Notes: generated by a model not told the origin, from the sequence alone. DNA of 64,000 bases from Pedobacter alluvionis (GCF_003664035.1 NZ_RCCK01000014.1:248001-312000); one strand, 5' to 3'. Shown: positions 53,101-63,671, counted from the stretch's first letter. A program made the numbers and translations.

Positions 53101-56100
53101 CTATGGATATTTATTAACCAGGTCCAATTTGAAAGAAATGTTTTCATTAATACCATCTGAACGACTTTTAAAATACCCCGATACAATTCCTTGCTGAATC
53201 ATTTTTGAAAACCAGCTTAAAGTTGTTTCTGGAAAGTAAATTCCTTTTTTAGCAAGACTATCAATTGATCGTTTATGTATATAATTGATACAACGTGGTG
53301 TTCTGATATATCGCTGAACCCAATTATCCATTAAATGAACGATACTTTTTTCATCATCATTCCCCCGATACATTTCAACTTCCCGATTAAAATGCATCAA
53401 ATCTAAAAACTCGATATTAAAGCCTATATTTTTAAGCATATCTATAATTTTTGGGAAAGAAATAGCATAAGGATTTTCTATGTGCACACAATCGTCAAAA
53501 TCAGAATCCTTTCCAAGACAGAATTCGACTATCCCCTTTGCTACAACATCAACATAAGAAAAGGAAATTTCTTCAGTATAATTTCGTGGAATTTTTTCCA
53601 GCAGCATTGCTCCCTGAATTATTTGGAAGATTCTGTTCTGTTCTATATTCCACTGAAATTTCCCTGTTGATGATTCTGCAGCAATATGCCCCACCCTATA
53701 TATTTTTCCGGTTCCTCCATTTTCATAAAAAGATCTGATAATGGCTTCGCCTTCATATTTCGTCTTTTCATAATCTGACATAAAAGATTGTCCGATATTA
53801 AAATCATCCTCTGCAAAATCCTTATGAGATCCATTCGATAAATAGCCGGCTACAGCCAGTGTCGAGATATAATGAAAAGTTTTCTTTTTTCCAGTTTTTG
53901 CAATGTCAATTAGCTTTCCTAATGCATTTATGTTTGTTTCTTTTAATCCAAAATAGTCTTTAAGCAGATTAATATCAGCTGCTGCATGCAAAATAAGATC
54001 TGCTTCTTCGACAATCACTCTCAAAGAAGAGGTGGACATTCCAAGATGTTCTTTAGAGAGATCTCCCCGGACAATCCTTACCTTTTCCTTATTGAGTACC
54101 AAATCCTCAAAATAATAAGCAAAGACCTCTTTAAGTCTTTCTTCGGCCTCCTGTTGAGTACCCCCCCTAACCAGGCAATATACAAGGATAGATTTCTCCT
54201 GAACGAGCTCATTTAATAAGTGCGCCCCTAAAAACCCTGTAGCACCTGTCAGAAATACGGTTTTAGGCTGTTGATTAGTTTGTACTGAAGCACTCTGTTT
54301 AAGCTGATGCAGCGGTTGTCCGATTGACACAAGGCCTGCGTCACGAATCGCTGCCTGCAACCCATCTGGATAATCATGCGGATTCAAACTATCTTTTAAA
54401 ACAACTATAAACTCTTGCAAAAGCGTTTTTATAAAATCTCTGCTAAAATACTTTGACTGATAATGTATATCCAACATTATCGATTCTCCAATGAACCTAC
54501 AGGTAAAATAGATTTTGTATTCCTGCTGTGCCTGTATACTTCTTGTCAAACCAGAATTAAAATGAGCAGGTTTCATTTCGATTGATTCATTTCCAAATTT
54601 TTCAGGAAAGTAACCCAAATAGTTGAACAATATGTCAGCTCTGCCTGAACCAATCCCATCAAAATTCATCTTATACAAATTCAGATCATTTGCAGACAAG
54701 GCAATCTTATCAATCAAACTCGATGTAATTTCCGGTTGAAGTTCAGCGGTTCTGATATTAACAGGCATAGTCAATGCCCACCAGGCAACTGATCTGCTTA
54801 AATCCGGTAAATCTTTATGTTGTGGACGTCCATGAAATTCGACATCAACGGTTATTTCATGCCTATTAATTTTCTCCATCAAAGCACTGGCAAACGCGCT
54901 AAGCAAATAGCCACTCACTGTAGATTTTGATTGTTTTTCGTCTAGATGCCTTAACAAATAAGAGATTTTGTCATTCAGTTCGAGGTTGAATTGCCCAATG
55001 CGCTCATCATCATTGCTCGAGTATTGTTGCAAAACAGGTAACTTGTGTAAGGGTTGGTAGTTGGATTGAAATGAAGCCCCGGGAACATATTTCTTATGAT
55101 TTAATGCGGTATAAAATTCGGCAACCGCATTTTCTCTTGCCACAACGACCTGTTTGTTGTTACCAGTCTGTTCATAATAATCAAGCAGTTCATCGATAAT
55201 AATATTCCAGGAAATAACGTCTATTGCCAGATGATGACAGGCCATAAACAAATAGTCATTCCCCTCCGTATCTATAAATACATGTGCAACAAATAGCTTT
55301 CCCTGCTCGATTTTAATCTCCTTAAGCAAAGCCGCCGAAACTTCCTGAATCTGAAGGGAGACAGAAATATCTCTGGCCAGAATAGTCACCCCCATTTCTG
55401 TCCTTGCCAAATATCCATTTCTGAATATATTCAAGTCCTCTTTCTTTTTAAACGTCTTACTGAGCTGGCTATGTCCTTGTATCACCAAATTCATAGCAAT
55501 TGCGAGATTTCGCGTGTTAATACTGCTTTTTGTTTCTAATAATATACTTTGACAATAATAATCTAGATCGAAATTCCTCTTACTGAGAAAATGATGCTGA
55601 GAAAAAGTAAGTTGATCTGCATCCTGAAGTTTTTTTTCATTTACCTCCATCAACAACCTCAGCGGATCAAGTCCGACAAATTCTTTAAATACAGGATGAT
55701 AATTAAGGTCCGTAATGCGAATTTTATATCCTAGTCGCTGTAATTTTCCAATTAATTGTATCGCCAATAAAGAATCACCGCCTTGCTCGAAGAAATGATC
55801 AGCATTGGAAACAAAATTCACATTCAACACTTTTTTCCAGCAAGCAGCTGCATGTATTGCCCAGGTACCATCCAATTCGTCGTTCTCATTTACGGTTGTT
55901 ATCAACTCAGTCTTTTGAAATTGCTTCACAAGAGCAGCCAGGTCTATTTTTCCATTTGAATTGAATGGAGTATCCGTATAGAAGAAAATGTTTCCCGGAA
56001 TTTTATATGGCGTTAGCTTATCCAGCAACCAGTGCTTCAACTCTTCCTTTTTTAACTCTTTTCCATCTATCAGTTTGATGTACGCATCAAGCACATGATG

Positions 56101-57417
56101 TCCAGAGTTAACCGAAGTTGTGGCAAAAGCATGTTCTATAGAAGGATGTGCCAATATCACGCGCTCTACCTCACCGAGTTCGATACGATATCCCTTAACT
56201 TTTACCTGTCTGTCTGTCCTATAAAAGAACTCATAATTGCCATCCGCCAACTTTTCACAGAAATCTCCGGTCCGGTAGTATCTGGTTTGCTGACCTGCTG
56301 ATTCTTCTAAGATGAAACTATTGGTATTTTCATCCCCATTGGTAAGATATCCCGGACTTACACCTGGTCCGCCAATGTACAGCTCACCTCTTTGGTGCCC
56401 TGCATTTGCTAAAAAGCAAACGGTATCTCCCAGGGGTTTGCCAATTGGAACCGACAAAGTACGGTCGAAATGAACAGACGAGGCATTTACATGAAACATC
56501 ATCGCCCCAACAGTCGTTTCTGTTGGTCCATAATGATTGTAAAGCGTTTCACATGTTCTAGAAAGAAAGATGTTCTTTACCGTTTCCCAGCTTAGTTTCT
56601 CTCCACCAAGAACAATTGTTTCAATAGACTTATGGTTACATTGCTCTCCGCTATCAATTAGCGATGTAATATGAGAAGGGGTTATTTTCAGGAATGAAAT
56701 TTGGTCGTCATTGATGATCTTGTTAAAAATAGCTGGGTCCGTCGATTCTATTTTATTTAATATTCGGAGCATTCCACCGGAAACAAGTGCCATCAGCACA
56801 TTAGTCATCCCCAAATCAGCAGCAAATGTGGTCACGTGTGCTGCATGTAGTCTATCAGGTTGGTTCAAAACATCGAAAACTGCAAATGTATAATGTAGTA
56901 CATTTTGATGACTGATTTGTACGGCTTTAGGTTTTCCGGTAGTACCACTGGTAAGTAAGATGTAACAAATCTCAGGAAATAAGATATTGCGATTATAATC
57001 ATCATAGGATATCGAAACTGCCCCATCAAGAAGCTCATGAAAAGTATATAAGCTAAATGGGAAATCCCCACATAAAGCACTATATTCTTTGCTCACAATC
57101 ATGGCCTGAGGAACAATAGAATTAATTTTATCTTTATTGATCGACGCCCCATCTTCTTCATCCAGCATCACAGGAATACCTCCGGCAAAGAGTATTCCCC
57201 AAAAGCAAATGATGCTGTCTGCATCTTTTCTACTCACACAAACAATTAAGTCACCTGGATTTATTGTTTGTGTCAAAGCAATTGAAACTTTGGCCGCCGC
57301 TAGATTCAACTCTTTATAACTGAGCTGTTTATTTCGGTCTTTGATAGCGATACGATCAGGATTCGCTTTCGCAATTTCTATAAACAGCGCTACTAAGCTG
57401 GAATACTTAATCTGCAT
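53101..57417 (-). CDS. Single-module NRPS: adenylation-carrier-epimerization-reductase
   Basis: A 1438-aa megasynthase. Adenylation domain at about 1-500 (LLTSGTTGKPKAV at 154-166, NHYGPTETTVG, YRTGD, catalytic Lys in NSNGK at 490). In core A4 it reads FAAD (198-201), where amino-acid activators usually have FDxS. Carrier domain with FFEQGGDSLLA at 542-552; GGDS is typical ahead of epimerization domains. Epimerization-type domain about 600-1015: HHLAIDVISW at 728-737, EFHGRPQ at 860, RSVAWW and ILFNYLG. Thioester reductase about 1050-1430: TGATGFLG at 1057-1064, YxxxK at 1216-1220. No condensation domain and no thioesterase. Predicted product: one epimerized amino acid or related acid released as aldehyde or alcohol. 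Followed by a PPTase gene; preceded by an SDR. Confidence 0.9.
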   Translation of the reverse strand: MQIKYSSLVALFIEIAKANPDRIAIKDRNKQLSYKELNLAAAKVSIALTQTINPGDLIVCVSRKDADSIICFWGILFAGGIPVMLDEEDGASINKDKINSIVPQAMIVSKEYSALCGDFPFSLYTFHELLDGAVSISYDDYNRNILFPEICYILLTSGTTGKPKAVQISHQNVLHYTFAVFDVLNQPDRLHAAHVTTFAADLGMTNVLMALVSGGMLRILNKIESTDPAIFNKIINDDQISFLKITPSHITSLIDSGEQCNHKSIETIVLGGEKLSWETVKNIFLSRTCETLYNHYGPTETTVGAMMFHVNASSVHFDRTLSVPIGKPLGDTVCFLANAGHQRGELYIGGPGVSPGYLTNGDENTNSFILEESAGQQTRYYRTGDFCEKLADGNYEFFYRTDRQVKVKGYRIELGEVERVILAHPSIEHAFATTSVNSGHHVLDAYIKLIDGKELKKEELKHWLLDKLTPYKIPGNIFFYTDTPFNSNGKIDLAALVKQFQKTELITTVNENDELDGTWAIHAAACWKKVLNVNFVSNADHFFEQGGDSLLAIQLIGKLQRLGYKIRITDLNYHPVFKEFVGLDPLRLLMEVNEKKLQDADQLTFSQHHFLSKRNFDLDYYCQSILLETKSSINTRNLAIAMNLVIQGHSQLSKTFKKKEDLNIFRNGYLARTEMGVTILARDISVSLQIQEVSAALLKEIKIEQGKLFVAHVFIDTEGNDYLFMACHHLAIDVISWNIIIDELLDYYEQTGNNKQVVVARENAVAEFYTALNHKKYVPGASFQSNYQPLHKLPVLQQYSSNDDERIGQFNLELNDKISYLLRHLDEKQSKSTVSGYLLSAFASALMEKINRHEITVDVEFHGRPQHKDLPDLSRSVAWWALTMPVNIRTAELQPEITSSLIDKIALSANDLNLYKMNFDGIGSGRADILFNYLGYFPEKFGNESIEMKPAHFNSGLTRSIQAQQEYKIYFTCRFIGESIMLDIHYQSKYFSRDFIKTLLQEFIVVLKDSLNPHDYPDGLQAAIRDAGLVSIGQPLHQLKQSASVQTNQQPKTVFLTGATGFLGAHLLNELVQEKSILVYCLVRGGTQQEAEERLKEVFAYYFEDLVLNKEKVRIVRGDLSKEHLGMSTSSLRVIVEEADLILHAAADINLLKDYFGLKETNINALGKLIDIAKTGKKKTFHYISTLAVAGYLSNGSHKDFAEDDFNIGQSFMSDYEKTKYEGEAIIRSFYENGGTGKIYRVGHIAAESSTGKFQWNIEQNRIFQIIQGAMLLEKIPRNYTEEISFSYVDVVAKGIVEFCLGKDSDFDDCVHIENPYAISFPKIIDMLKNIGFNIEFLDLMHFNREVEMYRGNDDEKSIVHLMDNWVQRYIRTPRCINYIHKRSIDSLAKKGIYFPETTLSWFSKMIQQGIVSGYFKSRSDGINENISFKLDLVNKYP

Positions 57418-57483
57418 ACAAATAATTTAAATGTAATGAATGTATATTTCGATCAGGAAATATTTTCCTGTTAGATGTAAAAT

Positions 57484-58257
57484 TTAAGGATAGGCCTGGC
57501 GTGTAGGTCTTATGGAAATATTGTCAAGATTTACATTTCCGGGCAGAGAAAGTAAAAAACCAATCACTTCTGCAACATCCCTGGCAATCAATACCGGTCC
57601 GATTTCTTTTTCATATCCGCTAAACCACTCCATATTATACCCACCGGTTTGCTGAAAACTTGTGCTTACAATTCCCGGTTCAATCAGCGATACCCTGATT
57701 CCTTTTGGTCCGATATCCCTTCTTAAAGCTTCAGTAATACCATGGGCTGCAAATTTTGTAGAACCGTAAACAGGATTAAAAGGTGAGACGTTGCGGCCAA
57801 TTGAAGAACCTATAACAACAATATCAAGTGGATTCTGAATGTAATCGTAGTTTTCGCTTAGCTGCTCGATCATCGCATTTGTGATTGCTCTTAGCTGATG
57901 TAAAAGTCCTTTAATATTGGTGTTAATTAAATCGTCCCACTGCATTGCATCGGAAGTAGTAAGGGTGCCAGGCAATCCGCGTCCTGCACAAGCTATAAAT
58001 GCACTGGGTAAACTTCCCCAGGCAACCTGACCTGCTTTTATGCAGGCTTCAGTAACTGTTGCATTTGCAATATCTCCGGTAACAATCAACGATATTTTTT
58101 CATTGGCAATTTCATCAACAATGTTTGCTACTTCTCTGAGCTTATGAGGATCCCTGCCTGTAAGAATCATTTTATATTTTCTTTCGGCTAAACTAATAGC
58201 AGTCGCCTTTCCGATACCTGATCCAGCTCCTGTAATTATTACTATTCTTTGTTTCAT
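57484..58257 (-). CDS. SDR family oxidoreductase in the NRPS cluster
   Basis: A 257-aa classical short-chain dehydrogenase. Cofactor loop TGAGSGIGKATAISL at residues 9-23, ACAGRG in place of NNAG, SSIG..YGSTKFAAHG with the catalytic Ser, Tyr and Lys, and IEPGIVSTSF. The final residues TGRDPHK after strand 2 suggest NADP use. Its start overlaps the stop of the small membrane protein gene by 4 bp. It may reduce the aldehyde released by the NRPS or modify another intermediate; this is inferred from position. Confidence 0.88.
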   Translation of the reverse strand: MKQRIVIITGAGSGIGKATAISLAERKYKMILTGRDPHKLREVANIVDEIANEKISLIVTGDIANATVTEACIKAGQVAWGSLPSAFIACAGRGLPGTLTTSDAMQWDDLINTNIKGLLHQLRAITNAMIEQLSENYDYIQNPLDIVVIGSSIGRNVSPFNPVYGSTKFAAHGITEALRRDIGPKGIRVSLIEPGIVSTSFQQTGGYNMEWFSGYEKEIGPVLIARDVAEVIGFLLSLPGNVNLDNISIRPTRQAYP

Positions 58258-58652
58258 ATCGCGTCATATTTTTTTAACCCGTTTAACTCCCTTACTTCAA
58301 AAAGACTTCCACCTGTAAAAAGTGACAATCCGGTCAAAATCCCGCCTATCAATCCTGTTAGTAACATTAATACGAATTTCGGGAGAGAAATAAGCATGGC
58401 AATTCTGTTTAAAACATGACCATCCAGTACAAAATCGAAATAGATGTTACCGAAGAGCCATACCAAAAAGCCCGACAGAAATCCTATAGAAAACAAGGAT
58501 ACTTTCCATCGAAGACGGTTAACTATTATTCCCCATATAAAAACTGGAATGACAAAAAACCACCAGGGATTTTCTATAAGAATAGCAGACAAAAACAATA
58601 GCACAATACTTATACAAATGGTGATCAGATTATTAATTAAATTTTTATTCAT
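58254..58652 (-). CDS. Small membrane protein in the NRPS cluster
   Basis: A 132-aa protein with four hydrophobic segments (about residues 7-26, 30-45, 53-72 and 88-118), the last Gly/Leu-rich (LLTGLIGGILTGLSLFTGGSLFEV). No family recognised. Overlaps the SDR start by 4 bp and begins 20 bp after the acylase stop, so it is fixed in the operon. Possibly an auxiliary of export or of the acylase. Confidence 0.7.
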   Translation of the reverse strand: MNKNLINNLITICISIVLLFLSAILIENPWWFFVIPVFIWGIIVNRLRWKVSLFSIGFLSGFLVWLFGNIYFDFVLDGHVLNRIAMLISLPKFVLMLLTGLIGGILTGLSLFTGGSLFEVRELNGLKKYDAI

Positions 58653-58672
58653 TTGAGCTAATTTTATTTTTC

Positions 58673-61078
58673 TTATTTATTGGTGTTTTTTTGTGCTTCT
58701 TCCTGCGACATGTAAAAATTCAATTCATAATATTTACCCTTGGTCCAGTCGGTTAAAAAATCATCATAATTAGGGCTACCTATGTTACCAGATTGACCAC
58801 CTGGATAAATCCCATAAGCTTTTGGCCGGTCTCCTAAAGCTACAATCATTCTCCAGGAAGGGCCCCAGTTCTTCGAAATTGCATTAACAGCTTCCGGATG
58901 CCCCGAAGAGCTAATGTTCATTCTGCTAAAAGCATCTATATTACTGAGGTGCATTACATTAATTTTATTATATGCCCCCCATTTCGAATTATCTGTACTT
59001 TTAATACCATTATACGTAGTAACTGCTTTGATTAAAGCTCCGGTGATAATCGCTGTGATGTTTTCTCTTTTTCCAGATATCGGTGTATAAAAATATTTTC
59101 CTTCCGGACTATTCTTGATCATATTAAGTAATACATAGTCGTCTGGTGCTTTTGTATAAAATGGAAATATCTTCAGTTCCTCCCAAGCTGCTTCCTTAAT
59201 ATTTTTCCACCAGAATTCGAATAACAATGCATTAACATCATTGAAATCATAAGTTCCCTTCCAGTTATGTAATGTGGATATTTTGTGGAGCTGTTCCTTA
59301 TTCAGGCTCCGTAAATCAACATGATTAAGCAATAGCGGCAAAGCGTCTAGCGAAAATTTATTTACATTATCTAATTGAATCGCCTCCATATCTTTGATAT
59401 CAAAATCATTGTGACTGGCAAGAAGCTGTTGAATCCGATTTGCACGAATCTCACTATAGTATCCACTATAATAGTAGGGATAATCCTTTCCGGTGGGATG
59501 TTGATTTGCCGAAAGCACATAATTTGACGATGGATTCAATAAACCAGGCAAACTATCAACCGGAATATACCCCCTTTGTAAAAGCCGACTTCGTGTTCCA
59601 TCCAATATAAAACGCCCCTCTGCAGCTTCTCTCCTTGCTAACTTTCCCTGATGATTAATTGCAATTGTATTGTCCTTACATGCGAAAGTAAAATTCTGTA
59701 TAGGGCTGGAGAAATTTGCTATTGCATTTTTATAGTCGCTATATCTTTTTGCTTTGTTTAATTTGATGAAAGTGCTGAACTCATTAGAAGGACGATGTAA
59801 TTCCCATTTAAGCGCTGAGTTTTTTAATCCTCCTTGATTTCCAGCAAAGTTTTTATCATAAACTACAGGTCCTTGTGGTGCACGATAAATTGTATCATAA
59901 AATGACGGCTGATTTTTCCGCTTTATTTCAACAACAGAAGACTCAAGCTTCTTCCATTTTCCATCCATTTCATACTTTTTATAGTCGTTGGTGATTTTCA
60001 GTTTATACCAATCTTTAACATCATCCGCACCATTTGTAATGCCCCAGGCGATATCCTCATTGAAGCCAATAATTACAGCTGGTGTTCCGGGAATTGACAC
60101 GCCATATACATTCGTTCCGGGACAGGTAAGCTGCATTTCCATCCAAATGGCAGGCAGGGATAGATTTAAATGTGGATCACTACACAAGATTGGAAATCCG
60201 GATTTTGTTTTATTACCCGAAACAGCCCAGCTGTTACTGCCAAGTTTGGGGTTATAAGTACTTGGATTTACCATTGTACCGGCTGCCATAAACCCAAAGT
60301 TGAGGTAATCAGGTTTTTTTGTAAATACAAGATCAGGATTGATAACCTTTTTCTGTTCGCCCATTACCGGCGTTATAGGTCCGAAATAACTAGGATATAA
60401 TTTATTGAAGTTTTCCTCTCCCAGAGCCATCATCATGCCAGACATGCTTAGGTCATCATCATATCCAGTTAATGTACTCGTAAGGTTTTTCATGATCAAT
60501 ACCGTTTTTAAATTAGACCATTCCTCCGGTTTATAATCCATTATTTTATATTCCAACGGGGTATTTTTATAATCTAATTTTTTTATATATGCATTTACTC
60601 CTTTAGTATATGCTGTTAAAGCGGCCAGCGTTTCGGAATCTTTCTCTATCATTTTCAACGATGCTTTGGCTGCTGATAAAATACCTATACGTCTTTGATT
60701 TCGATCATATTCCAGAAAACGGTTTCCAAGAATTTCTGAAAGACGACCAGCAGCTGCATCACTTATAAAATCCATTTGCCATAATCTAAACTGAGCAGTA
60801 ATGTATCCCTGAGCGAAATACATGTCATCTGAGCCTTTGGCATAAATGTGTGGTACACTCCGCTGATCGAAGTATATATTTACTGCTGCTTTCAGGCCTT
60901 CTTCTTCAAGTTTTATAGTATTTCTTTTCTGTTTTGATTCTCCGTTTCTTACAGCCCCAGAAAAAGGATTTAAAAGTTTACCCATGGGCGGAATACTGAA
61001 TAATTGCTGCGATAAGGCTGCAATTAATAATATCATACTCATTAGCGGGAATAGAAAACTGATTTTGATTTTTTTCAT
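58673..61078 (-). CDS. Penicillin acylase (Ntn hydrolase) family protein
   Basis: An 801-aa protein from ATG 61078 (MKKIKISF), with an N-terminal membrane/signal segment ISFLFPLMSMILLIAALSQQLF. The alpha-chain region holds FAQGYITAQFRLWQMDFISDAAAGRLSEILG. The predicted autoprocessing site is LGSNSWAVSG, with Ser281 as N-terminal nucleophile of the beta chain. The beta chain has CSDPHLNLSLPAIWMEMQL, GTPAVIIGFNEDIAWGITNG and the late HPTGKDYPYYY. Length fits the cephalosporin/penicillin acylase group. In NRPS clusters such enzymes remove (PvdQ, acyl) or add side chains during maturation in the periplasm. The substrate is unknown. Confidence 0.9.
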   Translation of the reverse strand: MKKIKISFLFPLMSMILLIAALSQQLFSIPPMGKLLNPFSGAVRNGESKQKRNTIKLEEEGLKAAVNIYFDQRSVPHIYAKGSDDMYFAQGYITAQFRLWQMDFISDAAAGRLSEILGNRFLEYDRNQRRIGILSAAKASLKMIEKDSETLAALTAYTKGVNAYIKKLDYKNTPLEYKIMDYKPEEWSNLKTVLIMKNLTSTLTGYDDDLSMSGMMMALGEENFNKLYPSYFGPITPVMGEQKKVINPDLVFTKKPDYLNFGFMAAGTMVNPSTYNPKLGSNSWAVSGNKTKSGFPILCSDPHLNLSLPAIWMEMQLTCPGTNVYGVSIPGTPAVIIGFNEDIAWGITNGADDVKDWYKLKITNDYKKYEMDGKWKKLESSVVEIKRKNQPSFYDTIYRAPQGPVVYDKNFAGNQGGLKNSALKWELHRPSNEFSTFIKLNKAKRYSDYKNAIANFSSPIQNFTFACKDNTIAINHQGKLARREAAEGRFILDGTRSRLLQRGYIPVDSLPGLLNPSSNYVLSANQHPTGKDYPYYYSGYYSEIRANRIQQLLASHNDFDIKDMEAIQLDNVNKFSLDALPLLLNHVDLRSLNKEQLHKISTLHNWKGTYDFNDVNALLFEFWWKNIKEAAWEELKIFPFYTKAPDDYVLLNMIKNSPEGKYFYTPISGKRENITAIITGALIKAVTTYNGIKSTDNSKWGAYNKINVMHLSNIDAFSRMNISSSGHPEAVNAISKNWGPSWRMIVALGDRPKAYGIYPGGQSGNIGSPNYDDFLTDWTKGKYYELNFYMSQEEAQKNTNK

Positions 61079-61165
61079 AAAATTGATATAAGGTTTAGGC
61101 AATAAATGGCTGCCAGATTAAATGTTATAATTTATCCGGTTCGATGAATAGCAAAAGGTATAATC

Positions 61166-63604
61166 TTAATTTTGCCCTTTCAGACGCTTACTTTCCGATT
61201 CAGCAGAAGTGGTTCTTTTACGAGCCTGCTTAACCGTTTTTTCTCCAAAACGATATGTAAAAGAAAGTCTGAGTTGACGGCTTTCAGTTTGAAAATGAGA
61301 CCTTAAGTAAGTGCCAGAAAAATTTATTAACCCATTAGTTCTTAGTGTATTGAACACATCCGTAACCAATAATTTGAAAATAGCGTTATCATTAAATAAT
61401 TTCTTTTGGATGCCATAATCAAGTGTCCACATCCCCCCATACCTTGTAGCCCCATTTAATGAAGGCCCATTATAATATGTGGTTAATTGAGTAGACCAAC
61501 TTTTAGGTAAAACAAATGTATTATCGTTGTAAATGAAAAGTTTTGTTTGATCAATATCCAGAATTGCCTTATTTAGATTACCTGCAAATCTTGTATTGCT
61601 AATACTCAGAAAACTATAATTGCTCCACCATTTGGTAATACTAAACTGTGCAGTAACCCCTAAATTAAATACATTTTGAACGGGTATATTTTTAACCGTT
61701 TGGATACTCTTATTACCTGCAAGCGTATCCAGTACCTGGGTAAAATAATCCTTTACATGGCTATAGCCGGCAATGGCTGTTATTATCTTGTATTTGTAGG
61801 TAAATTGATAATTATCGGTATACTGAGGTTTTAAAAATGAATTACCCTGGCTGAATGTTAGTTCATCCAATGGGGTAATAAAAGGATTAAGATCCTCATA
61901 ACTTGGCCGATCAATACGCCTGCTATAACTAAACCCTAGTGAGCTGTATTTATTAATAACCAGGTTAATCGATCCATTTGGGAAAAGGTTTGTATAACTT
62001 GTATCAACATTGCGGTAATTACTTGCCATTATTGTGGTTAAACCGCCATTTGCAGCAGTTTGCTCAGCACGTAAACCAATTTGAAAATTGATTTTCTTGA
62101 AATCTCGATTATAGCTTAAATAAGCTGCAGAAACCTTTTCTTTATAAGAGAAATCTCTCGTTTGAGCAGGATCAAGTACTTCCGGGTTGGAATTTTTTGC
62201 ATTAAAGTACTGAAAACTGTTGCGAGTGCTTACATCGTTATAGTTTAAACCAAAACTTAGTTTTCCTGATAGCGCTTTCTGTTCATAATCGGCCTTTATT
62301 GACTTAATATCAATATCTGTTGATGCCGAGGTTCTGATATTATTTTTTCTTATCAAACTATTATCCGGACGAACAAATTCATTAGGTAGCAATGCATTCA
62401 GATCATTTTTAAACGAAGTGTAATCGGCATCTATACCTAAACTTCTTCCCTCGGCATCCTGGTATTGATAATTACCATTATAATTGATTCTCCTTAGATT
62501 TTTAGTTTGGTTATTACTGGAATTTAAAATGGAGTCGAGCACATTTGTTCCCGTGTAAATATTGGTTGAGCTCTGGCTCGTAAACGGGCCATTCTGCAGT
62601 CCGCCATTGATCAGAAAGCCTAGAGTGCTTTTGCCTGATAAAAATAAATCAATGCCCCCTCTATAATTATGATTATCGTTTGTTCTGGTATAAATAGCGC
62701 TTTGGTCAAGCGTGGTAATTACATTATTGTTATTTACCTCTCTAAAGAAATCCGATAGGGTACGGTTTTTTCCATATTGATAACCATAGCTACCAAAAAC
62801 ATTATACTTTTTATCTCTATAATTTAAATTTATGGAACCATCATACTTGGGGGTATGGGCAAAGCTTGATGTAAAACTTACATTGCCATTAAAACCAAGT
62901 GATTTATCTTTTTTCAATCTAATGTTGATAATCCCGGCATTTCCCGCCGCAGGATACTTTGCAGAAGGATTCGTAATAATTTCTATCGCATCAATGCTGG
63001 AAGATTGAATACCAGTTAGTACAGATGCAAGATCACTTCCTCCTAAATTAGTTGGTTTTCCGTCGATGTAAACCGAAACCCCATTTTTACCGTTAACAGA
63101 TATCCGGCTATTATCAACCCTTACCATTGGAGATTTTCCGAGCAGTTCTAATGCGTTAGAGCCTACTGCATTTATACTGGAAGAAACATTCAGGATCATA
63201 CGATCTGCCCGAACCTCAACAAGTGGTTTAATAGCTTTTATTTCTACTGCAGCCAGATCCTGCCCTTTGGATTTTAGTTTAATATTACCTGCATCAAACC
63301 GCTCCTGACCAACAGGTATAATGATAATTTCAGAACGGTAACTATTGAATCCCAGGCTGGAAACCTTTAAAAAATAACCGCCGTTTTTAATAAAATCAAA
63401 TGAAAACTGTCCATTATTATCAGATGGAATAATTTTAACAACAACTGAATCTTTCAGATTAAGTAAGGTTACGCTGCTGCCCGGTATAGGTTTATTTTCC
63501 TCATCAACTATTTTACCAGATATGATAGTACTACTAGACTGCGCAAAAATATTTGATGTGGCAAGAAATAATAAAAAAAATATAATAACAAGTAATTTTC
63601 TCAT
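61166..63604 (-). CDS. Outer-membrane beta-barrel receptor (TonB-dependent type)
   Basis: An 812-aa protein with signal peptide KLLVIIFFLLFLATSNIFAQ. A CarboxypepD_reg-like domain follows at about residues 27-110 (SGKIVDEENKPIPGSSVTLLNL). The plug region holds LELLGKSPMVRVDNSRISVNGKNGVSVYIDGKPTNL and ends with PSAKYPAAGNAGIINIRLKK. The rest is an outer-membrane barrel (OMP_b-brl_3 type). No partner SusD gene is adjacent. In this cluster it could import or export the product, for example as a siderophore receptor; no evidence decides. Confidence 0.9.
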   Translation of the reverse strand: MRKLLVIIFFLLFLATSNIFAQSSSTIISGKIVDEENKPIPGSSVTLLNLKDSVVVKIIPSDNNGQFSFDFIKNGGYFLKVSSLGFNSYRSEIIIIPVGQERFDAGNIKLKSKGQDLAAVEIKAIKPLVEVRADRMILNVSSSINAVGSNALELLGKSPMVRVDNSRISVNGKNGVSVYIDGKPTNLGGSDLASVLTGIQSSSIDAIEIITNPSAKYPAAGNAGIINIRLKKDKSLGFNGNVSFTSSFAHTPKYDGSINLNYRDKKYNVFGSYGYQYGKNRTLSDFFREVNNNNVITTLDQSAIYTRTNDNHNYRGGIDLFLSGKSTLGFLINGGLQNGPFTSQSSTNIYTGTNVLDSILNSSNNQTKNLRRINYNGNYQYQDAEGRSLGIDADYTSFKNDLNALLPNEFVRPDNSLIRKNNIRTSASTDIDIKSIKADYEQKALSGKLSFGLNYNDVSTRNSFQYFNAKNSNPEVLDPAQTRDFSYKEKVSAAYLSYNRDFKKINFQIGLRAEQTAANGGLTTIMASNYRNVDTSYTNLFPNGSINLVINKYSSLGFSYSRRIDRPSYEDLNPFITPLDELTFSQGNSFLKPQYTDNYQFTYKYKIITAIAGYSHVKDYFTQVLDTLAGNKSIQTVKNIPVQNVFNLGVTAQFSITKWWSNYSFLSISNTRFAGNLNKAILDIDQTKLFIYNDNTFVLPKSWSTQLTTYYNGPSLNGATRYGGMWTLDYGIQKKLFNDNAIFKLLVTDVFNTLRTNGLINFSGTYLRSHFQTESRQLRLSFTYRFGEKTVKQARKRTTSAESESKRLKGQN

Positions 63605-63671
63605 GGGTTTTAGCTTAGGTAGTTTAATTTATTTATAAATTGTTTTCTTAATAATTAGAGATAAGAATTGT

